Of a stretch of DNA of 64,000 bases, positions 1 through 22,877 are shown piece after piece; the stretch's first letter is position 1; each line of letters begins with the position of its first letter. The notes under the pieces were generated by a model that did not search any database, was not told the DNA's origin, and worked only from the letters and a program-made list of their open reading frames with translations. The position numbers were made by a program, and so were the translations under genes. Source of the stretch: Corticium candelabrum (taxonomy: Eukaryota > Porifera > Homoscleromorpha > Homosclerophorida > Plakinidae); NCBI RefSeq assembly GCF_963422355.1, contig NC_085095.1:3630009-3694008 (forward strand), read 5' to 3'.

Positions 1-1240
1 GAAAGAACCTGGGAGAGGGTTCATTTGGAGGTGAGCCTCTAATATTCATCGCTAACTTTAATTATTACAATTATCTATTTATTTATTTCTAACAGTCGTT
101 GTTGTTGCCAAATGGCAAGGCTCTACAGTTGCTGTCAAAAAGGTCCATGATGTCCTATGTGTAAATCAAAGATGTAGAGATCTCTTTTTACAAGAGGTTT
201 CGGTTGCTTTGAAAATACGTCATCCCAACATCGTCTTTGTGTACGGATACTGCTTGGAAACAGAATGCGAAAAGCCAATAGCTTGGATAATTATGGAACT
301 CCTTCAATGTTCTTTGGATGCTATGCATAATTATTCTCAACTAACCTTGCGAGAAAAGGTCGACATTGCAAGTGATGTTTTGTGTGGACTAAATTATCTA
401 CACTCTCCAATGGTAAGGATAAGCCTTTTAGTAAACATCATGTAGGTACAGCATATCTATGCGTGCACAACACACATACACACACGTGAGCGCATGTCCA
501 TACCATGTAAAAATGTTTCATAAATAGGTATACGGCTAACAACGTTGCTGTACACTTTAGTAGCGTACAAGTACTAAGGCTGACACTTTTACAACATGCA
601 CTGTATAACCGTAATTAAGGCTCACTCACACCGTAGCCACGCATGCAGCATTTAATTAATAAAAGTCATGCAATAAACGTAAGCACCAATTTTTATACAT
701 CAAATGTAAGTATAGTGTTATAGATAATCTCATAATATGCCACTTGTGCAGGCTAACTTTATTCTTCATGGTGATATTCGTCCCACTAATATCCTGATTT
801 CCATCACTATGACAGCAAAGCTAGGAGACTTAGGGGCCGCTCGACGTGCAGATGCGGAATTATCAGTCGGACCAATGAGTCCTCTATACACTGCTCCAGA
901 ACGGATGTTACAAGACGGAAAGATAGCACTCAAAACCACAGTGACAGATATCTACAGCATGGGAGTCACTCTGTGTGAGTTATTTTCTGGGAGGGTGCCA
1001 GAAATAAATAGTCGAAAAGATCATGTTCAGCTGATTGAACAAAATGATATCCGTTCTCAGTGCATTGACATGCTCAAAGACGATCCTAAAGAACGACCGA
1101 CAGCTGAAAAAGTTCTCGCTGCTTTCCTCAAAGTCTCTCAAACAAATGACTACAAGAAATGTGTGCCCCGTAAGATGGTGAAGATGAACAAAGACAAATC
1201 TGATGGACCAGAACTTTTCACTTTGACTGATTGCAATTAA
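1..1240 (+). CDS. Protein kinase, TKL-like, 3' part (exons 1-30, 96-412, 752-1240)
   Basis: The gene runs off the left edge. Exon 1 carries the glycine loop (GEGSFG) and splices at a GTGAGC donor. Exon 2 begins after an AACAG acceptor and holds VAVKK (the ATP-binding lysine) and helix-C/hinge sequence up to LNYLHSPM. Exon 3 holds the catalytic loop HGDIRPTNIL, DLG in place of DFG, an APE motif (TAPERM) and the F-helix DIYSMGV, and stops at 1238-1240. Phases match at both junctions. The catalytic Asp and metal-binding Asp are present, but the usual HRD arginine is Gly, so this is not an RD-type kinase regulated by activation-loop phosphorylation. The substrate is unknown, and the N-terminal (possibly receptor) part lies outside the window. 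TKL/IRAK-like assignment is by overall look only. Confidence 0.85.
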
Positions 1241-1904
1241 CAATTATCTTTTACTGTTGTCATTACTTTTTTTCATTTGTGCGTCTATTGCTAGACTTTG
1301 CCAGACTGAAAAGGACATCTTTGCAATTGAGCAATGATCGAGTAGCGACTAACAGCATGCGTAGTCTAATGGTTAGAGTCAAATGCTAAATCATGGACAT
1401 ACATTAGTAAGCAAGCGTGACATGTAGCCGTAATTCTGTTTGAAAGAAATTGATATCATAAGTTGTCTCCAGGACAACTCTGCTCTCTGTGCATATAAAC
1501 TCTATATAGCGATCACGATCACCTTTACATTATAATATGCAGATGTACATATGACATATTCGTTTCCGTTTCGCAAGCATTCGTCACGAACAATTACAGA
1601 TTATGGTTGAATGACAGTACACTAAAAAATTTTACAGAACAGCCAGCTTGTGGGGCTAAAGCCTAATGCCGACCGAGCTAGTACTTTTGTTCTCTATCTT
1701 CTTTCTTTCTTCTTTCTTTCTTAGCCTGTATGAGAGGCCATTTGCAGCCAACAAGCACGCATAGACTGCTGTCTCGTGATCAAACGACTTCTGTGCAATA
1801 AAATATAATTTGTTCTCTATATATTAATTTATTTTTAATCTATTATGAATTTAACAGGACTCCTATCTATCTGGTTCCTTTTTATAAACTCAGGCTTGTC
1901 GAGG
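1241..1904. other. Intergenic stretch, no gene seen
   Basis: This is AT-rich DNA downstream of the kinase. It contains a short CTTT/TTC-rich tract near 1699-1722. No open frame with protein character and no RNA gene were recognised. Confidence 0.5.
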
Positions 1905-2114
1905 CGCGCCTACATTAATTACTTAATTAATGGTAGAGTTTTAGCTGACATTTCATGTAGTTTACTGCATCTATCTGATGTCTTTGTACTAGAAAATTTA
2001 CATGAAATCCAATAAAATTCTATCTATCTATCTATCTATAGTTTTAGCTGAAGTTTGATGTAGATGTAGCTAAGTTTGCAGTATCTATATAACGTGATTG
2101 TACTAGAAAATTAA

Positions 2115-2145
<31 letters not shown>
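1905..2145 (+). repeat. Two tandem retroelement-tail-like units with TATC and AT tails
   Basis: Two similar segments follow each other: about 1929-2000 and 2038-2115. Both read GTTTTAGCTGA...TTTGTACTAGAAAATT. The first ends in AATAAAATTC plus (TATC)n, the second in an (AT)n run. This is how the 3' ends of non-LTR retroelements commonly look. No coding part is attached. Confidence 0.45.
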
Positions 2146-3560
2146 GTATTTTCGATTGCATGCCTAATGCATGCCTACACATAGACATTTCACTATTTCC
2201 AACAACTTTGTCTCTACTATCTAGTGCTAAGCGTACTAAAATTAGTCTAGCATTAAAAAGCCAAAGCTTGACAGAAAACTGTTCATAAAGAAACATTAGC
2301 GTTCTACTAATAGTTTGACAACAATAAAATGCCGTCTTCCTTGCTATTATCTTCAACATGCGTTTGCTATGAGGATGCCATAAACCAAGAGCATCAACAA
2401 CGAGTGGTTCAAATAAACTTCCAGTAGCCTTCACCATGTCTTCATGACAGCTGTCCTCCAAAACTCCAGCTTCTGCTGCTGCTTCATCACGATTCGCTGC
2501 CTGTATTATATATGAAAGCTGGAGAGAATTTCTTACTGAAACATCAAAGTAAGTTGGCAGCTACGCTGGAAATCCGGGTGAAAAATGTCACCAGGTCTAC
2601 TTTTAGATGCAGTGTGATAGCGCTGCTCCCGTCGACATCGGGAGTCATCAACAAGAAGAGTGTGAAATAATGTGTTTCAAAAAGGGCGTCGTGTCGTTTG
2701 ATAACCAAGTTGGTCTTCTGATCTCACCCTAGGAGACGATCACCAAATTCGTCTAACGAAGATTCACAAAAACAAAGATCAGAATTAGGCGAAGAAGGGA
2801 AGATGCCAACACCAAGCCAGAATCGTAATGCTATAATAAACTCCCTGCTGTGCATGGCATAGGATTAGGCAATGACCGCAACCAAACCCCAGCATGTTGA
2901 GCTGAAATAGCGTTCATCCTTGCATGATCACGAATGCTGGCTTCTTGCTTTAGGTCTGACCAAAGCTTGCTAACTAATAATACTTGTAGATGATGTTGGG
3001 TGTCTATTTCTGGTTTGAACTTACGGTCAGGTAATAATTCTGGTAATAATTCTTGCGCAAATATCTTTCCAGGAATATCCGGAAATGGGCTTTGTGAACT
3101 GTTAAAAAGAAATGTTCAAATCTGTATTCATCAGACGTTGTGAGAGAGCCCGAGTTGCATTACAGCTTCCCAAACATTCCGCAGAAGAAGATCTACAAGC
3201 TTCTTGTAAACCAAGTCCACCTAACCGGATCGGAAGCGTCGCTTGACTCCAACGACTGTCTGTAATGGATGAATTAGAAATAGACTGTAGACACCTGCGT
3301 AAAGAAGTATCAAACTCTAAAAGATATTGAATAGTCTTGTCTGGTGACACTGTCCTTAGGAGATGATTAATTTACATAAAGACAGACATGATTGTAGCAG
3401 ATGTAACTTCATTTGGGGATTCTCTAGATCACAAAGATGTTCTTGGCATTCCTGTACCTTTTGGATCCTTTTGGAAAACAGCTGTCAAAAAAATGTTGAC
3501 CCGAAGACTGGTGAACCCAAAAATTCTACACCACCCTTCGAAGATACGACACGCTGAATT
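2146..3560 (-). mobile_element. Degraded RLE-type LINE, 3' half
   Basis: Read on the minus strand, the piece gives the end of a reverse transcriptase: EFLGSPVFGS-like text near 3510, then LPIRLGGLGLQEA near 3200. Next comes the restriction-like endonuclease region, with PGDIFHPDF near 2590-2565 and the following strand after a frame shift. The C-terminal block FEPLVVDALGLWHPHS is near 2405. Frames are broken in at least three places. The order RT end, PGD..F.PDF and LGLW block matches the other RLE LINE pieces in this window. It is dead. Its coding end runs directly into the (AT)n run at 2118-2145, and its upstream end stops at the (TG)n array. Confidence 0.8.
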
Positions 3561-3571
3561 TCAAGATGAAA

Positions 3572-3574
<3 letters not shown>

Positions 3575-3662
<88 letters not shown>
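3575..3662. repeat. (TG)n microsatellite
   Basis: A perfect TG array of about 88 bp abuts the upstream end of the LINE fragment. Open frames through it, of VCVCVC or THTHTH type, are artefacts. Confidence 0.97.
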
Positions 3663-3666
<4 letters not shown>

Positions 3667-5319
3667 CACAACTATTACATCAACCCCAACAAACAAGCAC
3701 CATCCCCAACCAAACCAAACCCCAATTATTCTACATATGTAGTCAAATCCCACATGTCAAACTCAATTTCTAGCAAATATCTACGAATTATCATTCTAGC
3801 CTTGTGTTGCCACAATCGAATAGAGAGCTGTTGCAAGAGGTTGGAGAACACTTGCTGTAAATCGATACCATTATAGGTCGTAGTCTTGGCTGCAGTAGTT
3901 CTCAACGCCTGAAGACTTGTTTGAGTCCAAAAGACAAAAGAATCCAGCGCCAGAGGGTAGAAAAGTCCTCCACATTTTTATACCGATCGCGTTTTTATTA
4001 CCCGAGGCCCGGAATTCCGGGTGGGGGTGTAGTAGTCGTTTGATGACCCGACGACCCGACGACCGTATATATAGTTGGTTAGCGCAGATGCAAATGAAGC
4101 TATTCCGACCAATAGACGAGAAGTGGTGTCATTACTGACCAATAGGCGAACGTGATGTCATCATGAGGCTCCACCTCTCTTTCTTTGGTAGCTGCTAACG
4201 AGAATTCGGCCATCGGGCGTCCGTCCTGTACATGGTGTTTAGTCCTTTGCTTTATGGGTTTAGCACATAGAAGCAACGCCTATAGTTTACATTTGCACGT
4301 GTATGTTTCCCCAACAACAACCAGGAGCGAGGGTGTGTAGCTCTACCTGACTTCTAATATTTTGTTGTTCCACAGTGTTTCTGCATAGTGGTTCTGCAGT
4401 CTGCCAGCTTGAGTTTTGGGTGTGCGTGGCTGAGCGGCCGTGGTGTTGTTGCAAACATCGCTAGTGTCGTCTTCAACAGAAATTTGGCGCTTGACGGGAA
4501 TTTGCGAAGGGGAACGTGCATTGTCTATGACAGCGTCTGTTTGTCGTACGAAGCGGCTCGGCTGACCTGTAAGTAGGCTATTGCGTCTCTATTCATTTTT
4601 TTGTTTTACGGTATCCAAAGTCAGAGCGAACAGACGCCTAATTAACCTACATGTGCACGTGCATGTTTTCCCACACTGATGTTTTGGCTCTGGGTGTCAC
4701 CTCATTACAACAACGAAAATTGCGGTTAGACGGATAGCTGTGTAAATACGGTACAGTGCTCAGAAGGCGACGTCTAGATAGAGAAGCGGCACAAACGACA
4801 AGACGCCTAGAAAAACTGCAAAAAGAGCGAGACTCTAACATTCCTGTGAGCTGGAAAATCGGTGGTGAGCGGCTTGTTTGGTCTACATGTGTAACCTAGG
4901 TTTTCCAACAATACAACAAACAGAACAATTATCACGCCCGTTACTTCATCACGTAAGGCGAAGATTGCCAGCCGGCCTAGCGTCGAGGCTGTCCGACTTG
5001 TAACATTTGGCTTGCTCCATCACTTGGAAACAACTACATTTGTAACATGCATTTAGAAACAACGCCTAATCTAGCTGCATTTGTAACGTTCTCACATCTA
5101 ATTTTGTTACCCACATCATGCGTTTCTGTCATACGATTTTGTCATAGCGCGACTAATTACCTCCAAGGTGCCTACTGGCCGAGGGTTTGCACTTCTAGTG
5201 CTTCTTCATTCCTCTTGCAATGCACGGTACATCTCTTGGTCTGACCCTAAACAACAGATCTCCAAACCACCATATACAGGGCACAGATCGTTTTATAATT
5301 TTGTAGGGGAACAACGTTC
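3663..5319 (+). promoter_or_regulatory. Gene-poor stretch with a promoter-like cluster near 4060-4200
   Basis: A TATATATA box near 4065, two inverted CCAAT boxes (GACCAATAG near 4109 and 4137) and a CRE-like GTGATGTCATCATG near 4151 lie within 150 bp. Downstream, 4388-4578 is open and ends at a GTAAGT donor. A second stretch near 4706-4865 ends at a GTGAGC donor and looks distantly similar to it (CAACA.AA, DG, GAAGCGGC). These could be 5' exons of an unrecognised gene. I could not identify a protein. Confidence 0.3.
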
Positions 5320-5456
5320 CCCGCGACCCCACGTCTATTAGGCTTGAGTGTCCAGCAGGTCATCTCCCCCCCCCGCGGCGGAGAGAGACCGGCTGGAGAC
5401 ATTCGCCACTCAAACAAACCGCCGACTTTCTTTCCTCCAATCAGAGTGCCGTTCAA
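5320..5456 (+). repeat. Dispersed ~130-bp repeat, copy A
   Basis: The segment contains CATCTCCCC, then GCGGAGAGAGACCGGCTGG, then AGACATTCGCCACTCAAA, and ends at CCTCCAATCAG. A closely similar copy lies in reverse orientation at 23885-24010. It sits directly upstream of the gypsy integrase fragment, so it may be a separate MITE-like unit or an insertion scar. Confidence 0.7.
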
Positions 5457-6330
5457 TGTTTGTGCATTCTCAAGCGAATAGTGCTGTTGAACAGCACAAT
5501 TGTACCATGGTGGAAGCCCTGACTAAAGTAGTCAACGAGGTCCAACATTCCTGGTCCTACAAACTTCCAGAGGTCAACCTGGCCTACGATTCTGCGCTTC
5601 ACGACAGCATTGGGGACACCCCTTACAGGGTAGGTTTCTTGTTGCATCCGACTGCGTTCAGCGACCGTGCCAGGTCACCCCCACCATGTCTCCGCAGACA
5701 TACACTGCGCCCGCCGGGTCGTTACCGAAGACGTCTACCGCAGTGTCACCGCCTCAGTAGACGAGTCCACTGCCAAACAACGTAAATACCACACCCACGC
5801 GTCCATCACCAGCCGTACGAGCCGGGCAGCAAGATACTTCTCCGCCGCCCACAGCTTCGTCGGGGCCACGCCAAGTGCCTTTCCTTTTCTTGGTCTGGAT
5901 CGTATGTTATCGTCCGGCGATCATCTCCAGTCAACTACGTAATTCGACTGGCCAACGGCGGGCGAAGGTCCTTCACGGTGCACTACAACCGGCTGAAACC
6001 TTTCGTCGACCGTGACCACGCCTACAGCTCCAGCCAGATGACGCCTCTACTTTCTCCAACTGTACCATAGCTCCATCAGACGATGAGGGTGACGCTCTAC
6101 CTACCACCGCAGGAGAATCGACCTCCACTCTTTCGCGACGCACTCGTCAGCGGCCACGCTGGCTGGAGGACTATGATCAACTATTCACTTCAGACTCAGA
6201 CACTTAGTACTATAGTAGTCCGGGACGGACTTTTGTGGGGAGGGAGTAGTGTAGAGTAATACGGTCGTCTTAGTGCTCCCTTTCATTCTAATTAAATATG
6301 AATTAATTGTTTCAACCAGCCATGCAGTCA
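5457..6330 (+). mobile_element. Ty3/gypsy 3' fragment: integrase C-terminus, polypurine tract, LTR start
   Basis: Translated in shifting frames, it gives the end of an integrase core: NSAVEQHNCTMVEAL, then LPEVNLAYDSALHDS..TPY. A GPY/chromo-like tail NYVIRLANGG..SFTVHYNRLKP lies near 5935-6003, and the polyprotein ends near 6207. A polypurine tract (GTGGGGAGGGAG, about 6234-6246) is followed by TGTAGAG at 6250, a plausible 3' LTR start. The LTR end was not located. Gag, protease and RT are absent, so this is a truncated, frame-shifted remnant. Confidence 0.7.
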
Positions 6331-6568
6331 GTGGACAGAAGTCAGTTTGACATTGGCAAGTGACGTTGGTGAGTGCCTATTACTTTTTCATGTGCTCAAG
6401 TGTACTGTCTTTGTACAGCAACAATATCTTTCAAAACAAATGTAACATAAATAACATAGAGACAGAAGAAAGCAAATGACCAAATCCAAATCTCAATACA
6501 ATTACATATATAATATCTGATGTACTATGTTACTTCTCCAGTATCAATAAGATTTGCAAAGGTCATGA

Positions 6569-17435
<10,867 letters not shown>

Positions 17436-17439
17436 TTCA

Positions 17440-18151
17440 ATGCAAAAACGCCCTGGATACGCGAGGCGGGAGAAATGTGCTAGCTTGAATATTTATGTGC
17501 AGAGTGAACTGTGCAACCTCTACCTTTAGAGTTCTTGAATTGTAGTATGTATGGTTTCGCCTGCAGAGAACATACTTGCGCGGGCGACTACAGCAACAAA
17601 ATGCGTACATTGGTAGTCTTTTTCATATCAAGCCGTTGTGAACGTTCTAGATGGTTTTCTGTAGACTCGAGCCAGTCTCTCCCCGCCTTCGTCATTCCCC
17701 GGATAGTCAATCCTCGCCGTGGAGATCGATACACGACTGCTTCTTGCATGCTGTCAGTTCAACCAGTAAATTTAAAAATTAATAATCAAAATCGTTTTCA
17801 AAAAGCTTCTAAACAATAAAATGACTTTGTTTATGTCAGAAGACATACTCAAAGATTAAATAGAGACTACACGTTTCAGTTTACTTGAATATTGTGAGTC
17901 TACTCTTGTGACATCACAACATGGACGCGGGTTGGACATGGTGATGCATGGCGGCGGTGGTTAGTCTGGTCATTCTCTTGATCGTTTTGTTGCTATTGGT
18001 TGTCAAAACGTCCAATCAAAACAATATAAATACCCAAATAGCATGATTTGATGTAGAATCAGCGGGTCAGCAGGTGTATTCACAAATCTTCAGTGTTCTT
18101 TTGATCTCCATGCCTCAGCTGATATGGGGGGTGGCTCCATAATTATGCCCA

Positions 18152-18220
<69 letters not shown>

Positions 18221-20336
18221 CATTCTGTCAAGAGGTATTCTGGTTACTCCTACTTCATTAGGAGTTATTTTAGCATCCTTGATATTTTATGTGTTAGATC
18301 TTCCAGCAGCTTCGAAATTTCACATTGCTTGGATGCTGCTATAGGAATAAAAGCAAAAAGGTTTTCATTAATAGTATTAGCCTCCCAGTTCTTCTGCGAC
18401 ATGAGTACAGAAATTGTCAACAATTTGAACCTGTCAAATACATGATTAATTGTGTGTCTGTGAATAGTTGTAGTATTAGTAGATGTTTGACCTGTTCAAT
18501 TACTGAAAGTAATCGAAATAGCGACTGAATTGAACAGTTTAGGTCATCAGTTTGAGAACTATCAATGATGATCAATGATGATGATTATGGTGGTGGTGGT
18601 GCTGCTGCTGATATGTTAATTATTTATTTATTTATCCAGAGAAAATAATTCAGACTATAGTCTGATCTTTCATATTATACCCTGCTACACACTATGACTC
18701 TACGTACACATTACACTGGACAGCAAAGTACCGAGAATAGAACAAACAGATTTCACACCGACCATGAGCCACGACTATATAGCATGGCGGAGCACCCTCT
18801 GAAGAAGCTTCCTCACTTCACCATCTCACACTGTCAGATTTTCCATGTGGATCTGTTTGACAAGCTTGAGACACAGAAGTTCTAATGTTATGAATTTTAG
18901 TGCACTGGCTGCTTCAGTAGATGACAAATAGCTTCTTTAAAGATTTGAAATGATTGGCTAGTGACAAGATCCTCCTGCATATAAAGACACTTGTATGGTA
19001 ATATTATGTTGAAGATATTGTGTTACCACAAGATTGTGTTTTATATTACTACTAGTGTGATGTGTATGAAGTGTACCTCAGATGTTTAGCTAGATGATCA
19101 GCCGAACCTGACCAAATTGCACTGCCTTGCTTAGCTACTGGCCAACCACTAGAGGACAATTAAGTGCTCAGTCAATATGGAAAGTAGTGCTGTCTTTGTT
19201 TGTTACTGGTTGACAACGTGCTATAGCTGACATCTTCTCTGGACAAACTGGAGTCTGACCAGGTGAAGGTTGGAAGTTTGCATTTGTATTGTTTCAATTA
19301 CCCAGGGCTGGAGCTTGGATGTTCAGACACGATGCAGCTACACTTCTAAAATACATATGATTCCCGTACACTTATTTAACCCACTTTGCGTACATTGCAA
19401 GCCTACATCCTAATGAGTAGGTAGATAGTTGACGTCATCCACTTGGCATCCAACAGCTAGGTCACACATGCATAACAGACAATTTCCAACAGCTGTTCAT
19501 ACGTAGTTGTGTGACAACAGTTTGTTTTACAAGCTAAGTCTACCTTCATATAGCACTGTAAATTACGGATTGCAAACATCCCGTTCAGATTGCAAATAAC
19601 GTGGAGGGTTCTGTGTTTCTTGACGACGTGGGAGTGGCAACTTCATCAGACTATTGCCTGCCAACGCAAAATAGTCTTTAGGGGTAACCAAGACTTTATG
19701 ACTTCAATGCCACTTAACTACATGACCAAGACTGTCAGCAAATCATACTCACCCGCAAACAGGAAGAAACTCGACCAAAAGGGTCTCGTACGCAAATGTA
19801 AATACAATCACGATTAAGACTACAACTTCAACAGAAGAACTCTTATCGATACTGAAGTCTTTACCAGGTACTCTGCACTCAAGAAACCATCTAGAACGTT
19901 CACAACGGCTTGATGAAAAAGGTGCGTATTGCTTAGCGCGCGCTCGTGACTTACACCGCCTACTGTACAGTACATACAGTCTAGAGGCACATACTTGGGT
20001 AGCCTCGTACCCAGGCCCTCTTGCGCGCCCGGTAGCCTCGAACTTCCAGACCAGAGAGCGCGCAAAGCGATTAATGGCACGCTTTTTCCGGTACGTAGGG
20101 TGTCTACTTTTAGCTCTGGTATTCGAAGGTCGTAGCCATATGCATGGCATGATTAAATAGTACGGGTAATAGCGATCAAGAAGTTTTGACAAAGCAGTGA
20201 ACTATAGAACTCACGGACGTCTCTTTTACATCTCGTCACAGTCGACGTCGGTCGTGTACCAATTTCAAGAAACTATTGCTCTGCCTCAATCTTCGTCTAC
20301 GCCTTCAGAAGCAACAAGCGTCCACCTCATTTCGCA
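17440..20336. other. Gene-poor stretch with a TATA/CCAAT cluster near 17995-18035 and an (AT)n run
   Basis: Inverted and direct CCAAT boxes (CTATTGGTTG near 17993, GTCCAATCAAAAC near 18010) precede TATAAATAC near 18026, a plausible promoter on the plus strand. No convincing exon follows. (AT)n occupies about 18155-18217. A 35-bp sequence around GCCGTTGTGAACGTTCTAGA occurs at 17629-17660 and, inverted, at 19884-19915. A GC-rich foldback (CCAGGCCCTCTTGCGCGC / GCGCTCTCTGGTCTGG) lies near 20010-20070. The rest looks like plain intergenic DNA. Confidence 0.4.
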
Positions 20337-21263
20337 ATGACTGAAAGAGAAACAATTCGCAGTAATGGTCGACCTGAATCATTCTGTGACGAGCAGCTGC
20401 AGAGAACCGACTCTCGGACAGCGCTGGCACGGTCAAGTAATTTCAATGCGTCGAGAACACGCTGGCCTGTCCTTCGAACGGTTCTAAATAGCGGGTCGAA
20501 CGAATCGGTGGCAGAGACTCAGAACCTGGACAATGACGCTGAGGAAGTCGAACGTTTACAGTTACCCCAAGGTGATCATGAATCTCAACACACAACTACC
20601 CTACGTAAGTCTGCAACCACACAGACGGCTCGTAATCGCAAACTGCTGTGTTGCTGTTTGCGTCGCCGCCGACGTCAATGTAGCAGTGAAAACATCACAC
20701 CAAGTAAGCGCCAGAGACCAGGGTACCTCCGGTTACTTCCTGCCAATAAAAGGAGACCCTATACAGACCTGCCTACCACACCTGGAACCCAGACAGATGA
20801 CCACTTGTACTCTCATGTTCAAGCTCCTCACAACACTCACACTGATACTGTTCAGTTCAGAATCATTGGTACTAGTGATGGAGGATATGAAACTGTATCA
20901 ATTGGCCCTGAGAGAAATAGAGAGCATAGCACCAAGTCAAGCAAAAAGCAGTCAAGTGATAATTATGATCATCTGAATTGGAACGAATACCCAAAGACCA
21001 ATGAAACATACAATCATTTCAATTGGAGAACACAACTTGATGAATTGAGTGTGAGTGAAATCCAGTCAGACAAAGCACACTATTCGACACTAGACCGAGA
21101 CAAAACAAACTGTGCAGATGACTATGATCATCTAGAGCCTCTAAAGCAACCAATTAAAACATCAATATCCAATTGTCCTTTTCAAGACAACATTCCATTT
21201 AACTCCACCGTTCTAATCTCTATATGCCTCTTTGGGCGACAAGGAAAAGAAACACCAGTATGA
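20337..21263 (+). CDS. Candidate palmitoylated adaptor with eight YxxL/V/F motifs
   Basis: A single open frame of 308 residues with no stop. Residues 104-113 form a cysteine cluster followed by arginines (LCCCLRRRRR), a typical palmitoylation plus polybasic membrane anchor. There is no obvious transmembrane helix. The C-terminal two thirds is low in hydrophobic residues and carries tyrosines in SH2/ITIM-like contexts: Y130LRL, Y142TDL, Y158SHV, Y184ETV, Y210DHL, Y225NHF, Y249STL and Y263DHL. Two are near-repeats (NYDHLNW and TYNHFNW). By analogy to LAT/PAG-type proteins, I infer a scaffold phosphorylated by tyrosine kinases at the membrane. The start is the first Met of the frame. The last 25 residues look less constrained, so the true 3' end may be spliced. 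It lies tail-to-tail with MPC1. Confidence 0.65.
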   Translation: MTERETIRSNGRPESFCDEQLQRTDSRTALARSSNFNASRTRWPVLRTVLNSGSNESVAETQNLDNDAEEVERLQLPQGDHESQHTTTLRKSATTQTARNRKLLCCCLRRRRRQCSSENITPSKRQRPGYLRLLPANKRRPYTDLPTTPGTQTDDHLYSHVQAPHNTHTDTVQFRIIGTSDGGYETVSIGPERNREHSTKSSKKQSSDNYDHLNWNEYPKTNETYNHFNWRTQLDELSVSEIQSDKAHYSTLDRDKTNCADDYDHLEPLKQPIKTSISNCPFQDNIPFNSTVLISICLFGRQGKETPV

Positions 21264-21576
21264 TTGTCTAGCCACCATAAGGAAGAAATAGTAATTTGCT
21301 ATAAATAATACGTCAGTTACTTTAGTCAATTACCTCTATGGTAACGTTGGCAAATTCATTTGTAATGACAAACTTTGCAGTTTCACAAGTAAATCAAAAC
21401 AGTCAAATTACCATACAGTAGTCCTATTAGCTTACAGACATTGCCCATCACAGACCATACAACATAAAATACACTTCTGTTCATTTCGAATATGATTGTT
21501 CCTATTCTTGTTCAAGGGTACTGTTCTTCTTGCTGTTGCCACCAGCTAGATGCCACCTGCAATGTGCAGATGATTA

Positions 21577-22222
21577 GTTAGACAGCAAGAGTTGATGCCA
21601 CAAGGAGGACATACTTTCCCCATCGTCCAAGCTGAGTCAATTGGGCACCTTCATTTGTAAAATGACAAGCAAAGAGAAGGTAGTTTCGAGGAATAACTTT
21701 CCATGCAAACCGCATAAACAATGCAGAATAGATGCACAAAGCTAAGAGCAATTGTCAATAAATTAAGATGAATCACTATAATAATTCAAAGTCGTGCCTG
21801 TTGTCATCTTGGGACTGATGATGTCAGGATCTCGAGACATGTCTGAAATAGCAGCTAAAGGAATTCCCCAATTTGCCACTAAAAAGCCGAAGATTAGCTG
21901 CAGTATCAACTACTGTGAATATCAAAATGTAGAATAGGCCTACTGTACCTGGTCCCCAGAAATGCTGCGAAGAAAATCAATTAACGTACGTGCCACGAGA
22001 TGACAGAAACGGAAAGTAGAATTTCTTACCGTACTAAAATTGACGACGAACGAGTGATCATCGACGGCAAATTATGTAGAGGCAGAGCAAGAGATTACAG
22101 TCATAATTAAAGGTAACGTAACCACGTAACACACATGGTACAAACAATGAACGCCAATATCACCTGCATAAGTAGCGAACAAAATCTCTACTAAAAACGT
22201 ATGAAACAATTTTCCCAGCCAT
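21577..22222 (-). CDS. MPC1: Mitochondrial pyruvate carrier 1
   Basis: Exons on the minus strand: 22222-22164, 22033-22030 (4 nt), 21964-21949 (16 nt), 21878-21798 and 21741-21577. The product begins [19 protein letters not shown], continues [20 protein letters not shown] and then SPKMTTALC, and ends with [19 protein letters not shown] and NEGAQLTQ. These are the hallmarks of MPC1, and the length of about 107 residues equals the family's usual size. It forms the pyruvate importer of the inner mitochondrial membrane with MPC2. The 4-nt exon TACG has its own TTTTAG acceptor and GTAAGA donor, and it restores both frame and the conserved Ser-Thr. The intron after exon 4 is GC-AG. One extra base near 21719-21722 (an AAA run) breaks the frame in the last exon. 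Confidence 0.88.
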
Positions 22223-22559
22223 GACCACGAACGAGAAGGAAAAGAAATAGACCTAATTTCCTGATATCCGGGATCCCAAATCGTAGGCCTAGCAAAGCCC
22301 CGGATTGGTAGGCCAGCTTCGTTTCGTCGAAATTCCTTGTCTTCTAACTTAGTACATCTTGAATTGCAAAATTAAATTTGAGATGCAGTTTATGCCTGTG
22401 TCTATTTTACTCACTTGCTAAAAGAAAATCAGTTGTTTGACAAGAGAGCGCACACTAATTTCTAGCCGCCAATTTATTTTTGCCGAGCGTAGCGAGGCTG
22501 CTAATCCGGGTCGCACAATAGAAATGGGCGTGGTCCTATATGGGTCTCCATCCAGCTTT

Positions 22560-22875
<316 letters not shown>

Positions 22876-22877
<2 letters not shown>

